Shown piece after piece: positions 25,162-33,701 of a stretch of 64,000 nt of DNA; within the stretch, counting starts at the first letter, position 1; the number at the start of each line of letters is the position of its first letter. Made by a program: the position numbers and the translations under genes. The stretch comes from Chryseosolibacter sp964532595 (GTDB taxonomy: Bacteria > Bacteroidota > Bacteroidia > Cytophagales > Cyclobacteriaceae), in the NCBI GenBank assembly GCA_964532595.1, contig CAZHIQ010000018.1, positions 1 to 64,000 of the forward strand. Direction: 5' to 3'. The notes beneath the pieces are model-generated. The model ran no database searches. It saw nothing but the letters and a program-made list of their open reading frames with translations, and was not told the DNA's origin.

Positions 25162-26535
25162 ATGAAACGGTGCTTTATTGTATGGCTGACTTGTGGCTGC
25201 GGACTCTTTGCTATGGGGCAGGAGCCGGAGCCCATTCTGCCCGTGGTTGATACAGAAATCGCAGCGCGGGTCGGCGAAGTATCGGCCGACAGCATTGAAC
25301 ACTACATCCGGACGCTGGCGGCTTTTGAAACACGGCATTCGCTGAGTGACACGGTCAGCGATCATCGCGGCATCGGGGCAGCGCGTCGATGGGTTGCGGC
25401 AAAACTCAGATCTTTCAAAGTAGGTGACGGATCAACCATGCACGTGTCTCTTGATCCATTTGAGGTCAAACCAGGCCCGCGTACGCCACGTGTTCCCCGC
25501 CCAGTTGTTATGAAGAATGTCGTCGCCAGATTGCAGGGAACGAATCCTGCTGACACGCGCGTCATTCTGATCACCGGTCATCTCGACTCCCGCAACAGCG
25601 ACGTCATGGATGCCGAAGGCGTGGCGCCGGGGGCCAACGACGATGCTTCGGGTGTTGCCGTGGTCATCGAACTCGCCCGCGTCCTTGCCGCCCACCCCCT
25701 CCCCTGTGAGGTTATCTTTATGGCGGTTCAGGGAGAAGAACAAGGACTGCTCGGTGCCCGTGACATGGCGGGAAAACTTAAACAGCAACAAGCCAACCTT
25801 GTGGCGGTTTTCAATAATGACATTGTAGGAAATACTTTGGCCAGCGAGACAGGCAAGCGCAACGACCGCACCGTCAGAATATTTAGTGAAATGATTCCCG
25901 CCTATGAGACCGACGAGCAGGCGGCGGCACGCCAGGCATTGAAGGCGGAAAACGACAGTCCGTCGCGACAGCTGGCACGCTACATCAAGATGGTGGCGGA
26001 AGCCTATCTCGACAGCTTCACCGTTACGCTGAACGCGAGGCCCGATCGCTTTCTTCGGGGCGGCGACCACACCCCTTTTAGTCAGCTGGGCTTCTCAGCG
26101 GTCAGGGTCACCGAGTTTCATGAGAACTTTATGCACCAGCACCAGAACGTCAGAGTTGAAGAGGGGAATCGTTATGGCGATCTCCCGGAATTTGTCGACT
26201 TCCCTTATGCTGCAAACGTAGCTCGTGTGAACCTGGCGGCGATCGCTTCCCTTGGTAAAGCACCCGGAGCACCTGAGTCGGTGGAATTGAAAATCAATCT
26301 CGGCAATACAACACATCTTCAGTGGAGTGCCCCGACATCGGGTCCGCCCCCAAAAGGTTACTACGTCCTGCTTCGCGAAACGTTTGAACCGTTCTGGACC
26401 CACCGCTTTTTCGTCGACGGGACATCCGTCGCGCTACCGTTCTCGAAAGACAATTACTTCTTCGCCGTTCAGGCAGTAGGCGCTGACGGACATACGAGCG
26501 TTCCTCTAATGCCCGTCCCGGTTCGTGATCACTAA
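25162..26535 (+). CDS. Secreted M28 family peptidase with C-terminal beta domain
   Basis: A 457-residue exported zinc peptidase. The signal peptide is MKRCFIVWLTCGCGLFAMGQ. M28 metal and catalytic motifs come in order: ITGHLDSRN, GANDDASG, VQGEEQGLLG, FNNDIVGN and RGGDHTPFSQLG. The last ~90 residues (from PGAPESVELKINLG) look like a fibronectin-III-type domain. The enzyme would trim peptides in the periplasm or outside. Its 3' end overlaps the convergent nhaA by four bases. It is unrelated in position to the M28 lipoprotein at 6353. Confidence 0.9.
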   Translation: MKRCFIVWLTCGCGLFAMGQEPEPILPVVDTEIAARVGEVSADSIEHYIRTLAAFETRHSLSDTVSDHRGIGAARRWVAAKLRSFKVGDGSTMHVSLDPFEVKPGPRTPRVPRPVVMKNVVARLQGTNPADTRVILITGHLDSRNSDVMDAEGVAPGANDDASGVAVVIELARVLAAHPLPCEVIFMAVQGEEQGLLGARDMAGKLKQQQANLVAVFNNDIVGNTLASETGKRNDRTVRIFSEMIPAYETDEQAAARQALKAENDSPSRQLARYIKMVAEAYLDSFTVTLNARPDRFLRGGDHTPFSQLGFSAVRVTEFHENFMHQHQNVRVEEGNRYGDLPEFVDFPYAANVARVNLAAIASLGKAPGAPESVELKINLGNTTHLQWSAPTSGPPPKGYYVLLRETFEPFWTHRFFVDGTSVALPFSKDNYFFAVQAVGADGHTSVPLMPVPVRDH

Positions 26536-27671
26536 GCCATCTTCAGTGTACGACTCAGCATGATGTAGCCGAGGACTCCCGAAACGAGCGAGATGCCGAC
26601 GATGGCCAGTTTTGCCACATCGATAAGAAGAGGATCGGTAAATGCCAAGAGCGTAATAAAAATTGACATCGTAAATCCGATACCGGCCAGTAATCCAGTA
26701 CCGATAATATGAATGTTCCGGAGTCCTGGCGCCAAAGCTGCGACGCGCAATCGGGTCGCCAAGATAGTAAACAACGTGATGCCTACTGGCTTGCCAATCA
26801 GCAATCCTGCCATGATACCGAGCGCAACCGGGCCGGTAAGACCCGAGATAGCAGCAGCGTTGATCAGGATACAGGTATTTGCCAATGCGAAGATCGGAAG
26901 AATACCGAAGGCTACCGGCTTATGCAGGAACGCTTCCAACAAATTGGAAGGATTCCGCGCGTCACCCGCAGCGAACGGAATGGCAAAGGCCAGCAAGACA
27001 CCGGTGATCGTCGCATGTATCCCGGAATAGAGCATGAAGTACCACATGGCAACTCCGCCTATCAGGTACGGAATTAACGACCATACTTTCAGACGATTCA
27101 GCAACAGCAGGAAGGCAAAGATCCCCAGCGCGGCGCCCAGGTCAATCCAACTCAGTGTATCGGTATAAAAAACAGCTATCACCAGGATGGCGCCCAGGTC
27201 GTCAATAACCGCCAAACTGGTAAGAAACACCTTTAACACCGCAGGTACGCGACGCCCCAACAGCGAAAGCGCTCCGAGGGCAAAGGCAATATCGGTCGCC
27301 ATGGGAATTCCGGCCCCCGCGGGATCGCCAATTGGAGAATTCGCATTCACCGCCAGGTAAATACCTGCTGGAACAATCATTCCGCCGAGTGCCGCAAAGA
27401 TCGGCAACATCGCATTGCGCAGATTTGACAACTCTCCGCTATACATTTCGCGCTTTAGCTCCAGCCCGATCATCAGGAAGAAAATGACCATCAGGCCATC
27501 ATTGACCCAGTGCACCAGGGTATGTCCGGCAAATTCAATATTCCAGAAGTCAACGTACGCAACAACGCCTGAATTGGTGAGGGCGATAGAAAGGATTGTA
27601 CAGAAGATGAGCACAAGACCGCCCGCCCGCTCGCTTTCGAAAAACTGTCTGAAAATGCCGGATAGTACCAT
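26532..27671 (-). CDS. nhaA: Na+/H+ antiporter NhaA
   Basis: Inner-membrane Na+(Li+)/H+ antiporter of 379 residues with 12 helices, for pH and salt homeostasis. The paired transport aspartates lie in AVIDDLGAI (Asp157/158) and the earlier one in TDIAFALG (Asp127). The motif HWVNDGLMVIFFLMIGLELK near residue 60 is typical of the family. It is a single gene with an ATG start. Length matches the usual 380-390 residues. Confidence 0.96.
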   Translation of the reverse strand: MVLSGIFRQFFESERAGGLVLIFCTILSIALTNSGVVAYVDFWNIEFAGHTLVHWVNDGLMVIFFLMIGLELKREMYSGELSNLRNAMLPIFAALGGMIVPAGIYLAVNANSPIGDPAGAGIPMATDIAFALGALSLLGRRVPAVLKVFLTSLAVIDDLGAILVIAVFYTDTLSWIDLGAALGIFAFLLLLNRLKVWSLIPYLIGGVAMWYFMLYSGIHATITGVLLAFAIPFAAGDARNPSNLLEAFLHKPVAFGILPIFALANTCILINAAAISGLTGPVALGIMAGLLIGKPVGITLFTILATRLRVAALAPGLRNIHIIGTGLLAGIGFTMSIFITLLAFTDPLLIDVAKLAIVGISLVSGVLGYIMLSRTLKMA

Positions 27672-27867
27672 ATATACAACGCTAGATCATGAAACTTGAG
27701 GGCTGCAATATAGCGTCGACGTAAGTATGTGCCAAGAAACAGACGCGTCGTCTCCGTTTATACAGCGGTGTTTTCGCACCTTGATAAAACCGGAAACCAT
27801 TCTAAAGGTTTTTCCTTACGTCGGAACCACATATATTGAAGGCTCATTACTACCGGGCATACGCATC

Positions 27868-28629
27868 ATGACAACAGTTGAACGTCATCAGGTAATTCTG
27901 AACAAGATCAAACAGGAAGGGCAAATCAAGGTTCTCAATCTGTGCCAGGAGCTGAAGGTGTCGTCAGTTACCATTCGAAAAGACCTGAAATTCCTTGAAG
28001 AGAAAGGATTGCTGTTCCGAACGCACGGAGGAGCTACACTTAACAATCCTTACACGACCGAACGCCCGGTCAACGAAAAGGAAAAGATATATCTTCCGGA
28101 GAAGATGCGCATCGGCGCTGCTGCTGCACAGCTGATTACTCCGAACGACTCCATCCTCATCGCTTCAGGCACAACGGTTCAAGCTTTTGCCCGTAACATT
28201 CAACCCCAGGACAACCTGACCGTCATCACATCGGCATTGAATGTCGCCCTTGAACTGATTCATCATCCAGGCATTGAAATCATTCAACTGGGGGGATTGT
28301 TGCGGAAGAGTTCATCATCGGTGACCGGACCTTACGCCAAGAATATTCTCACCGACTTTTCGTGCAGCAAGCTGTTTCTGGGCGTCGACGGCATTGACCT
28401 TGAGTTCGGTCTGACAACCGCTAATGTAATGGAAGCCCATCTCAACCGGGAGATGATTCGTGTGTCACAAAAAACAGTCGTCCTGGCCGACTCCACAAAG
28501 TTTGGTAGACGCGGTTTCGGAAAAATCTGCGACTTCGAGGAGATCGACGAAATCATTACCGACAAGGGAGTATCGGACTACACCGCCCGTACCCTTGAGG
28601 AGATGGGAATTAAGGTTACGATCGTATAG
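27868..28629 (+). CDS. DeoR-family transcriptional regulator
   Basis: A 253-residue repressor-type protein: an N-terminal DeoR helix-turn-helix (RHQVILNKIKQEGQIKV, then SSVTIRKDLKFLEEKG) and a C-terminal sugar-phosphate sensing domain (DSILIASGTT, GGLLRKSS, FLGVDGID, ADSTKFGRRGF). The frame is open 141 bases further upstream, but the DeoR domain begins at the ATG at 27868. It faces glpD tail to tail with a 14-base overlap. Glycerol 3-phosphate or a hexuronate intermediate are likely effectors, given the neighbours; this is inference. Confidence 0.92.
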   Translation: MTTVERHQVILNKIKQEGQIKVLNLCQELKVSSVTIRKDLKFLEEKGLLFRTHGGATLNNPYTTERPVNEKEKIYLPEKMRIGAAAAQLITPNDSILIASGTTVQAFARNIQPQDNLTVITSALNVALELIHHPGIEIIQLGGLLRKSSSSVTGPYAKNILTDFSCSKLFLGVDGIDLEFGLTTANVMEAHLNREMIRVSQKTVVLADSTKFGRRGFGKICDFEEIDEIITDKGVSDYTARTLEEMGIKVTIV

Positions 28630-30250
28630 CCGCCTTATCGGCCTTGCGTTCGCGGGTTGATTCCGAGGGGTGGTACGCCCCGGGAAGATATTGTGCCGCC
28701 AGCTCAAGGAAAGCTTCCGTTTGCCTGTTGGCCCACCCCTGGTCCTTGCGCAACTCCGCTGCCATCCATTTTGCTACTCCGGGTGCCATATCGATTGCCG
28801 CACGTGCATTGAGGAACAACACCCGCAGGCGACGCGCCAGCACATCCTCTACCGTACGGGCCATTTCGTGACGAACGGCCCAAACTACTTCTGCCGCCGT
28901 ATACGGGAACTCGGGATGAAGCTGCTCCTTAAGCTTCGGATTTTGTTCGGCGAGAAGCGCAATGGCTGCCGCGTCTGAACCGTAAACGGCGAGATGTTCG
29001 TCGGCGCGAACTTTCTGAAGGTGGCCATGTATTTTCAGGGAAGCCGTAGTACAGGCCTTGAACGGCAAGGCTGCCGTTTTTATCGCCAGGTCTACGGTAT
29101 CCTGAGCCATTTTGCGGTACGTCGTCCACTTTCCTCCGGTTATCGTAACCATCCCGGAAGGGGAGACGAGCAACTTGTGGCTCCGTGAAATCTCCTTGGT
29201 TTTTCCCGATCCGTTGCCGTTATGCGCCAACGGACGCAAACCGGCGAATACACTCAATACGTCACTTCTGTTCGGCTTCTTGACCAGGTAGCGCCGGAGT
29301 GTTTCGAGAATAAAATCGATTTCCTGTTCAAGCGGTTGCGGCTCAAGACTATGACTGTCGAGCGGTGTATCGGTCGTTCCGACAAGGAGGTAATCATGCC
29401 ACGGCACAGCGAACAAGACGCGACCGTCGTCCGTTGCCGGAATCATCAAAGCCGCTTCACCGTCGTGAAACTCCCGGCTCAATACTATGTGAACGCCCTG
29501 ACTGGGTCTGACCATGGGACGTCCGTCCGTCTGGTCCATCCGCAAAATCTCGTCAACAAAGACACCGGTAGCGTTTACTACGCTGGCCGCCTGAATGTCA
29601 AATGGCTGGCCTGTTTCCAAATCCTCCGCTTTAACTCCTACCACTTTTCCGTCGACCGACTTCGCCAGGCCGGTGACACGCATATAGTTCACAAGCACGC
29701 CGCCTGCCTCTGCGCAGGTTTGGGCTAGGTTTATCGCTAACCGCGCATCGTCGAATTGCCCGTCGAAATAGAGGATTCCGCCGCGAAGTCCGCGCGTCTC
29801 GACGTTAGGCAACATTTCGGCAACTTTCGAACGATTGAGAAGAGCTGTTTTCCCAAAGCGATACCGCCCCGCCATCCAGTCATATATCTTCAGGCCCAAT
29901 CCATACAGGATTGAGTCCCAGCGCCGGTAACTTGGAATAACAAAAGGTTGACTCCTCACCAGGTGAGGGGCGTTTTTCAGGAGCAACCCTCTTTCGTACA
30001 AAGCCTCGAAAACCAATCGCACGTCGCCCTGAGCCAGGTACCTTACCCCCCCGTGTACAAGCTTCGTACTCCGACTCGAAGTACCCTTGGCAAAGTCGGC
30101 CTGCTCCAAAAGCAAAGTTCGGTAACCCCGCGAAGCAGCGTCGACAGCAACCCCAAGCCCGGTAGCCCCTCCGCCAATTACTACAACGTCGAATTTCGGA
30201 TTCTCTCGGATCTCCTCCAGCCCTCGCTCGCGGTTGAATCGATTAGTCAC
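28616..30250 (-). CDS. glpD: Aerobic glycerol-3-phosphate dehydrogenase
   Basis: FAD-dependent, membrane-associated enzyme of 544 residues that oxidises glycerol 3-phosphate to dihydroxyacetone phosphate and feeds quinones. The N-terminus has the dinucleotide-binding VVIGGGATGLGVA, then GTSSRSTKLVHGGVRYL, and later GTTDTPLD and GLRPL. The C-terminal domain (about 400-520) is the DAO_C type. The start is a GTG at 30250. No glpF or glpK is seen in the window. The DeoR regulator converges on its 3' end and may control it. Confidence 0.95.
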   Translation of the reverse strand: MTNRFNRERGLEEIRENPKFDVVVIGGGATGLGVAVDAASRGYRTLLLEQADFAKGTSSRSTKLVHGGVRYLAQGDVRLVFEALYERGLLLKNAPHLVRSQPFVIPSYRRWDSILYGLGLKIYDWMAGRYRFGKTALLNRSKVAEMLPNVETRGLRGGILYFDGQFDDARLAINLAQTCAEAGGVLVNYMRVTGLAKSVDGKVVGVKAEDLETGQPFDIQAASVVNATGVFVDEILRMDQTDGRPMVRPSQGVHIVLSREFHDGEAALMIPATDDGRVLFAVPWHDYLLVGTTDTPLDSHSLEPQPLEQEIDFILETLRRYLVKKPNRSDVLSVFAGLRPLAHNGNGSGKTKEISRSHKLLVSPSGMVTITGGKWTTYRKMAQDTVDLAIKTAALPFKACTTASLKIHGHLQKVRADEHLAVYGSDAAAIALLAEQNPKLKEQLHPEFPYTAAEVVWAVRHEMARTVEDVLARRLRVLFLNARAAIDMAPGVAKWMAAELRKDQGWANRQTEAFLELAAQYLPGAYHPSESTRERKADKAAIRS

Positions 30251-30321
30251 CTCTTTTTGCTTTTCGATTATTACGATTTATTTCAATAATGCCTAAAGTT
30301 ACGAATACTGAAATTAAAAGC

Positions 30322-30348
30322 AATCAAAAAGTAATCAATAAAAATCAA
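30322..30348. promoter_or_regulatory. Three phased AATCAA repeats in the glpD-uxaB intergenic region
   Basis: AATCAA occurs at 30322, 30333 and 30343, spaced 11 and 10 bases, in an AT-rich stretch about 75 bases before the glpD start. The helical phasing suggests an operator or UP-type element. The binding protein is unknown; the DeoR regulator is one candidate. Confidence 0.35.
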
Positions 30349-30416
30349 TTCGAAACTGAAAGCAGCCTGCTGCCATTGGAAATCGGTTGCACTGGCGCTT
30401 TCAACCGACTTTTGAA

Positions 30417-30424
30417 TATCTTTG
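30417..30424 (+). promoter_or_regulatory. Promoter -7 box for uxaB
   Basis: TATCTTTG matches TAnnTTTG exactly, 81 bases before the uxaB start, leaving a leader with a short GGCG/CGCC stem. No good -33 TTG at the usual spacing. Confidence 0.45.
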
Positions 30425-30504
30425 GCGGCCGTCGCCTAAGGCGATGCTGATTAAAAAGAAGTCCCCGCCGTTGTTTTCTGACTGTCAGCAAGACCAAATT
30501 CCTT

Positions 30505-31944
30505 ATGATTAAGAAACTGAACCGCTCCGTTGCTCAACAACCCCTCCGGCATCCCGTCAAGATCCTTCAATTCGGAACAGGGAATTTTCTCCGGGCTTTT
30601 TCGGACTGGATTATTGACATCGCCAACGAGGAGAATCAGCTCAACGGTTCGGTTTGCATTACGCAAGTCAATTCCCCAAAAACAGATAGCCGTTTCATTG
30701 ATCAGGAGGGGCTTTACCACGTGGTTGTTAACGGCATGCGAAACGGCGAGCTCGTCAGGGAAGCGCGACTCATCACTTGTGTAGCTCCGGCTACCCTCAA
30801 TCCCGCGGGTGACTATGAGAAATACCTTCAGGCCGGAGAAAACCCCGATCTGCTTTATATTATCTCAAACACAACCGAAGCGGGTATTCGTGTGGACCCC
30901 GCCGATGAATCGCTCAATCAACCTGCTTCGACGTTTCCGGGCAAACTGACCGCGCTGCTTTACCGTCGATACCAACATTTTAAGGGGGATCCCGGGAAAG
31001 GGTTGGTCTTTCTTCCGTGCGAACTCATTGAACAAAACGGCGAAGCGCTGAAACAGGCTATCCTTCAATACGCTGAGCTATGGAAAATCGAACCCGACTT
31101 CTCCTCTTGGATCCGGGATTCCAACCTCTTTTGCGACTCGCTGGTCGACCGGATTGTTCCCGGATTCCCTCAAGACGAAAGGGACAATTGGTGGAACGAA
31201 ACAGGTTATGAAGACAACCTGCTGGTTGCGGCCGAGCCCTACCATTTATGGCTCATTCAGATCGGAAGCGGCCCCGAACGTCTGGCTGCCCAACTGAGAT
31301 CGGATTTTACCCCGCCGGGAGACCGCTACAACCTCCATTTCGTAGATGATCTGGCTCCTTATCGCGAGCGGAAAGTCAGAATACTCAACGGGGCACACAC
31401 AACGATGGTACCTGTGGCGTATCTGCGGGGATTTCGAACTGTTAGGGAATCCATTACCGATCCCACCATTGGAGAGTTCGTACGCGGTGCGCTTACTGAG
31501 GAAATCTTGCCCACGCTCGACATGCCGCAGCCGGACCTGGAACAATTTGCGGCCGACGTTATTGAGCGTTTTCAGAATCCTTTCATTCATCACGAACTGA
31601 AATCGATCGCCCTGAATTCCATCGCCAAGTTTCGGGTACGCGTTCTTCCTTCGCTGCTGGAGTACCACATCCGCAAAGGAGCCCTCCCTATGCGTCTGGT
31701 CGAATCCCTGGCCGCGTGGATTGTATTCTATAGGGGGGAATGGAAAGGAGAGTCACTGCCCGTCAACGATGCTGAAGACGTAATGAGCTTTTTCCTTACG
31801 GCATGGAAGGAAAAGGATGCCGATACCGTGACATCGCGGGTACTGGCCCACCCCTCCCTTTGGGGGCAAGACCTGACCGCGATTTCCGGGCTTTCTTCGG
31901 CTGTTGCCCGTGAGGTGGAGAAATTGATTCAGTCGGGAGACTAG
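30505..31944 (+). CDS. uxaB: Tagaturonate reductase (altronate oxidoreductase)
   Basis: NADH-dependent enzyme of 479 residues in galacturonate breakdown: reduces tagaturonate to altronate. It belongs to the mannitol dehydrogenase family. Visible are the nucleotide-binding ILQFGTGNFLRAF, the ISNTTEAGI stretch, and the C-terminal core with RKVRILNGAHTTMVPVAYL, which holds the conserved Lys, Asn and His of the family. It overlaps the convergent eda by four bases. With uxaA, kdgK and eda around it, it forms the altronate branch of hexuronate use. Confidence 0.93.
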   Translation: MIKKLNRSVAQQPLRHPVKILQFGTGNFLRAFSDWIIDIANEENQLNGSVCITQVNSPKTDSRFIDQEGLYHVVVNGMRNGELVREARLITCVAPATLNPAGDYEKYLQAGENPDLLYIISNTTEAGIRVDPADESLNQPASTFPGKLTALLYRRYQHFKGDPGKGLVFLPCELIEQNGEALKQAILQYAELWKIEPDFSSWIRDSNLFCDSLVDRIVPGFPQDERDNWWNETGYEDNLLVAAEPYHLWLIQIGSGPERLAAQLRSDFTPPGDRYNLHFVDDLAPYRERKVRILNGAHTTMVPVAYLRGFRTVRESITDPTIGEFVRGALTEEILPTLDMPQPDLEQFAADVIERFQNPFIHHELKSIALNSIAKFRVRVLPSLLEYHIRKGALPMRLVESLAAWIVFYRGEWKGESLPVNDAEDVMSFFLTAWKEKDADTVTSRVLAHPSLWGQDLTAISGLSSAVAREVEKLIQSGD

Positions 31945-32609
31945 CTATTGCTTCGTACCTCTTCCGCCAGACGGATTGCTTCCGACACACGTTGGGTGAG
32001 GACGGGCCAGTCTTTCTTTTCCAGCAACTCGCGGGTGAAGAGCTGCGACCCCAATCCAACACACATAGCCCCTGCGTTGAACCACGCGGCGAGGCTTTCG
32101 CGCGTTGGTTCTACTCCTCCCGTAATCATCAATTTCAGGTCGGGAACCACAGGCCGGATTGCCGACACAAAGCCAGGGCCGAGAACACTCCCCGGGAAGA
32201 CTTTAATTACTGCGGCACCGAGATCGCGGGCCGAGACAATTTCAGTCAGCGTAGCGCACCCCGGGATCCAGGGGCGCTGGCGTTGATGACATACTTCGGC
32301 CATCTCCGGTTTCAGTACCGGTGAGATGATGAAGTCAGCACCCGCATCAATGAACTTCTCCGTTGTCGCGGCATCCATAATGGTACCCACCCCCAGCATG
32401 AGGTCGGGAAGTTCCCCGCGTCGCGCCACCAGCTCCTGAAAAACTTCAAAAGCATTGGCCTTTCGGTTGGTGAATTCAAAAGCACGAACACCGCCCTGAT
32501 AAGCGGCGCGGATCACATCCCACGCATCTGATGCGTTGTCGTGTGTAAACAGCGGAACGATACCGGTGTGGCGCATGACGCGCACGACTTCTTCTCTCGT
32601 AAAGGCCAT
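31941..32609 (-). CDS. eda: 2-keto-3-deoxy-6-phosphogluconate / 4-hydroxy-2-oxoglutarate aldolase
   Basis: Class I aldolase of 222 residues, TIM barrel, which splits KDPG into pyruvate and glyceraldehyde 3-phosphate. The Schiff-base lysine lies in AAVIKVFPGS; GVGTIMDAATT and MITGGVEPTRES are further family motifs, and PLFTHDNASDAW is near the start. The ATG overlaps the stop of kdgK by one base (TAATG), so the two are co-translated in pathway order. Confidence 0.93.
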   Translation of the reverse strand: MAFTREEVVRVMRHTGIVPLFTHDNASDAWDVIRAAYQGGVRAFEFTNRKANAFEVFQELVARRGELPDLMLGVGTIMDAATTEKFIDAGADFIISPVLKPEMAEVCHQRQRPWIPGCATLTEIVSARDLGAAVIKVFPGSVLGPGFVSAIRPVVPDLKLMITGGVEPTRESLAAWFNAGAMCVGLGSQLFTRELLEKKDWPVLTQRVSEAIRLAEEVRSNS

Positions 32610-33607
32610 TATCTCAGTAATTTTCCTACGTTATCTCCTTTCAACAATGCCTCAACCTCGGCGCGTGTTGCCAGGTTGACATCTCCCTCGATCGAGTGCT
32701 TAAGCGCACATGCCGCTGTGGCAAATTCCAGCGCATCGCTATCGCTCATCCCATTTATGAGTCCGAAAATAAGTCCCGCCATAAAGGCATCACCCGAACC
32801 GATGCGATCAACAATATGCGTCAGGTCGTACTCTTTCGAGCGCAACAGTTCACCGTTCCAGAGCAGGGCAGAGATCAGATTGTGGGAGCTACTCAACGAC
32901 GTACGTTCGGTGGTGGATATCCGCTTGACGCGTGGAAACATCTCTTGAAAACGTGAACACGCCTCCTCGAAATCAGCGCCTGAAACGCCAGCGCAATTCT
33001 CCATGTCGGTAATGCCGGCGATGACTACATCACACTTTTCAATAAGGGCCGGCATAACCTCCCGGGCGGTCTTACCGTACTGCCACAAGTTTCTTCTGTA
33101 ATTGATGTCACCACTCACCATTATTCCGCGTTTGCTGGCTACTTCCAGTGCTTCCAGGCAAACCTCTGCAGCGCCTTGCGAAATCGCGGGAGTGATACCG
33201 GTCCAGTGAAACCACGTTACGCCTTCCAGGACTTTGTCCCAATCGATATCTCCGCGTTGGAGATGCGCGAACGCCGAGTCGAAGCGATCGTAGACGATCC
33301 GCGAAGCCCGTTGCATCGCACCGTTCTCGAGAAAGTACAGTCCCATTCGTTCAGGACCATAGAGAATCGCGCTCGTATCGACGCCATGTTGGCGCAGGGC
33401 CTGGGTGGCGGCTTCACCAAGATCATTTTCAGGAAAACGCGTGACGTGCGCCGAAGGAACTCCAAGGCGTGTAAGAGACACAGCGACGTTAGCCTCCGCA
33501 CCTCCGAAGGTCACATCCAGCGAACGCGCCTGACTCAACCGCGCAAAACCCTGCGCAGACAGGCGCAGCATTACCTCGCCGAACGTAACTACTTTCACTT
33601 GCTTCAT
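32609..33607 (-). CDS. kdgK: 2-dehydro-3-deoxygluconokinase (PfkB family)
   Basis: Ribokinase-fold sugar kinase of 332 residues that phosphorylates 2-keto-3-deoxygluconate to KDPG. PfkB signatures are the N-terminal GGAEANVAVSLTRLG and the C-terminal DRIGSGDAFMAGL with the catalytic aspartate and anion hole. The first gene of a two-gene operon with eda, overlapping by one base. The specific substrate is inferred from uxaA/uxaB/eda neighbours and from strong resemblance to KdgK rather than fructokinases. Confidence 0.92.
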   Translation of the reverse strand: MKQVKVVTFGEVMLRLSAQGFARLSQARSLDVTFGGAEANVAVSLTRLGVPSAHVTRFPENDLGEAATQALRQHGVDTSAILYGPERMGLYFLENGAMQRASRIVYDRFDSAFAHLQRGDIDWDKVLEGVTWFHWTGITPAISQGAAEVCLEALEVASKRGIMVSGDINYRRNLWQYGKTAREVMPALIEKCDVVIAGITDMENCAGVSGADFEEACSRFQEMFPRVKRISTTERTSLSSSHNLISALLWNGELLRSKEYDLTHIVDRIGSGDAFMAGLIFGLINGMSDSDALEFATAACALKHSIEGDVNLATRAEVEALLKGDNVGKLLR

Positions 33608-33701
33608 TTCAATTAGATGTTTCAGATCCCGAATCTAAGACCGAATTCCGGCAATTTACCGGAAGCCACTGAATTCTGCAGGACCGTTGGAAGAAAAAAA
33701 A

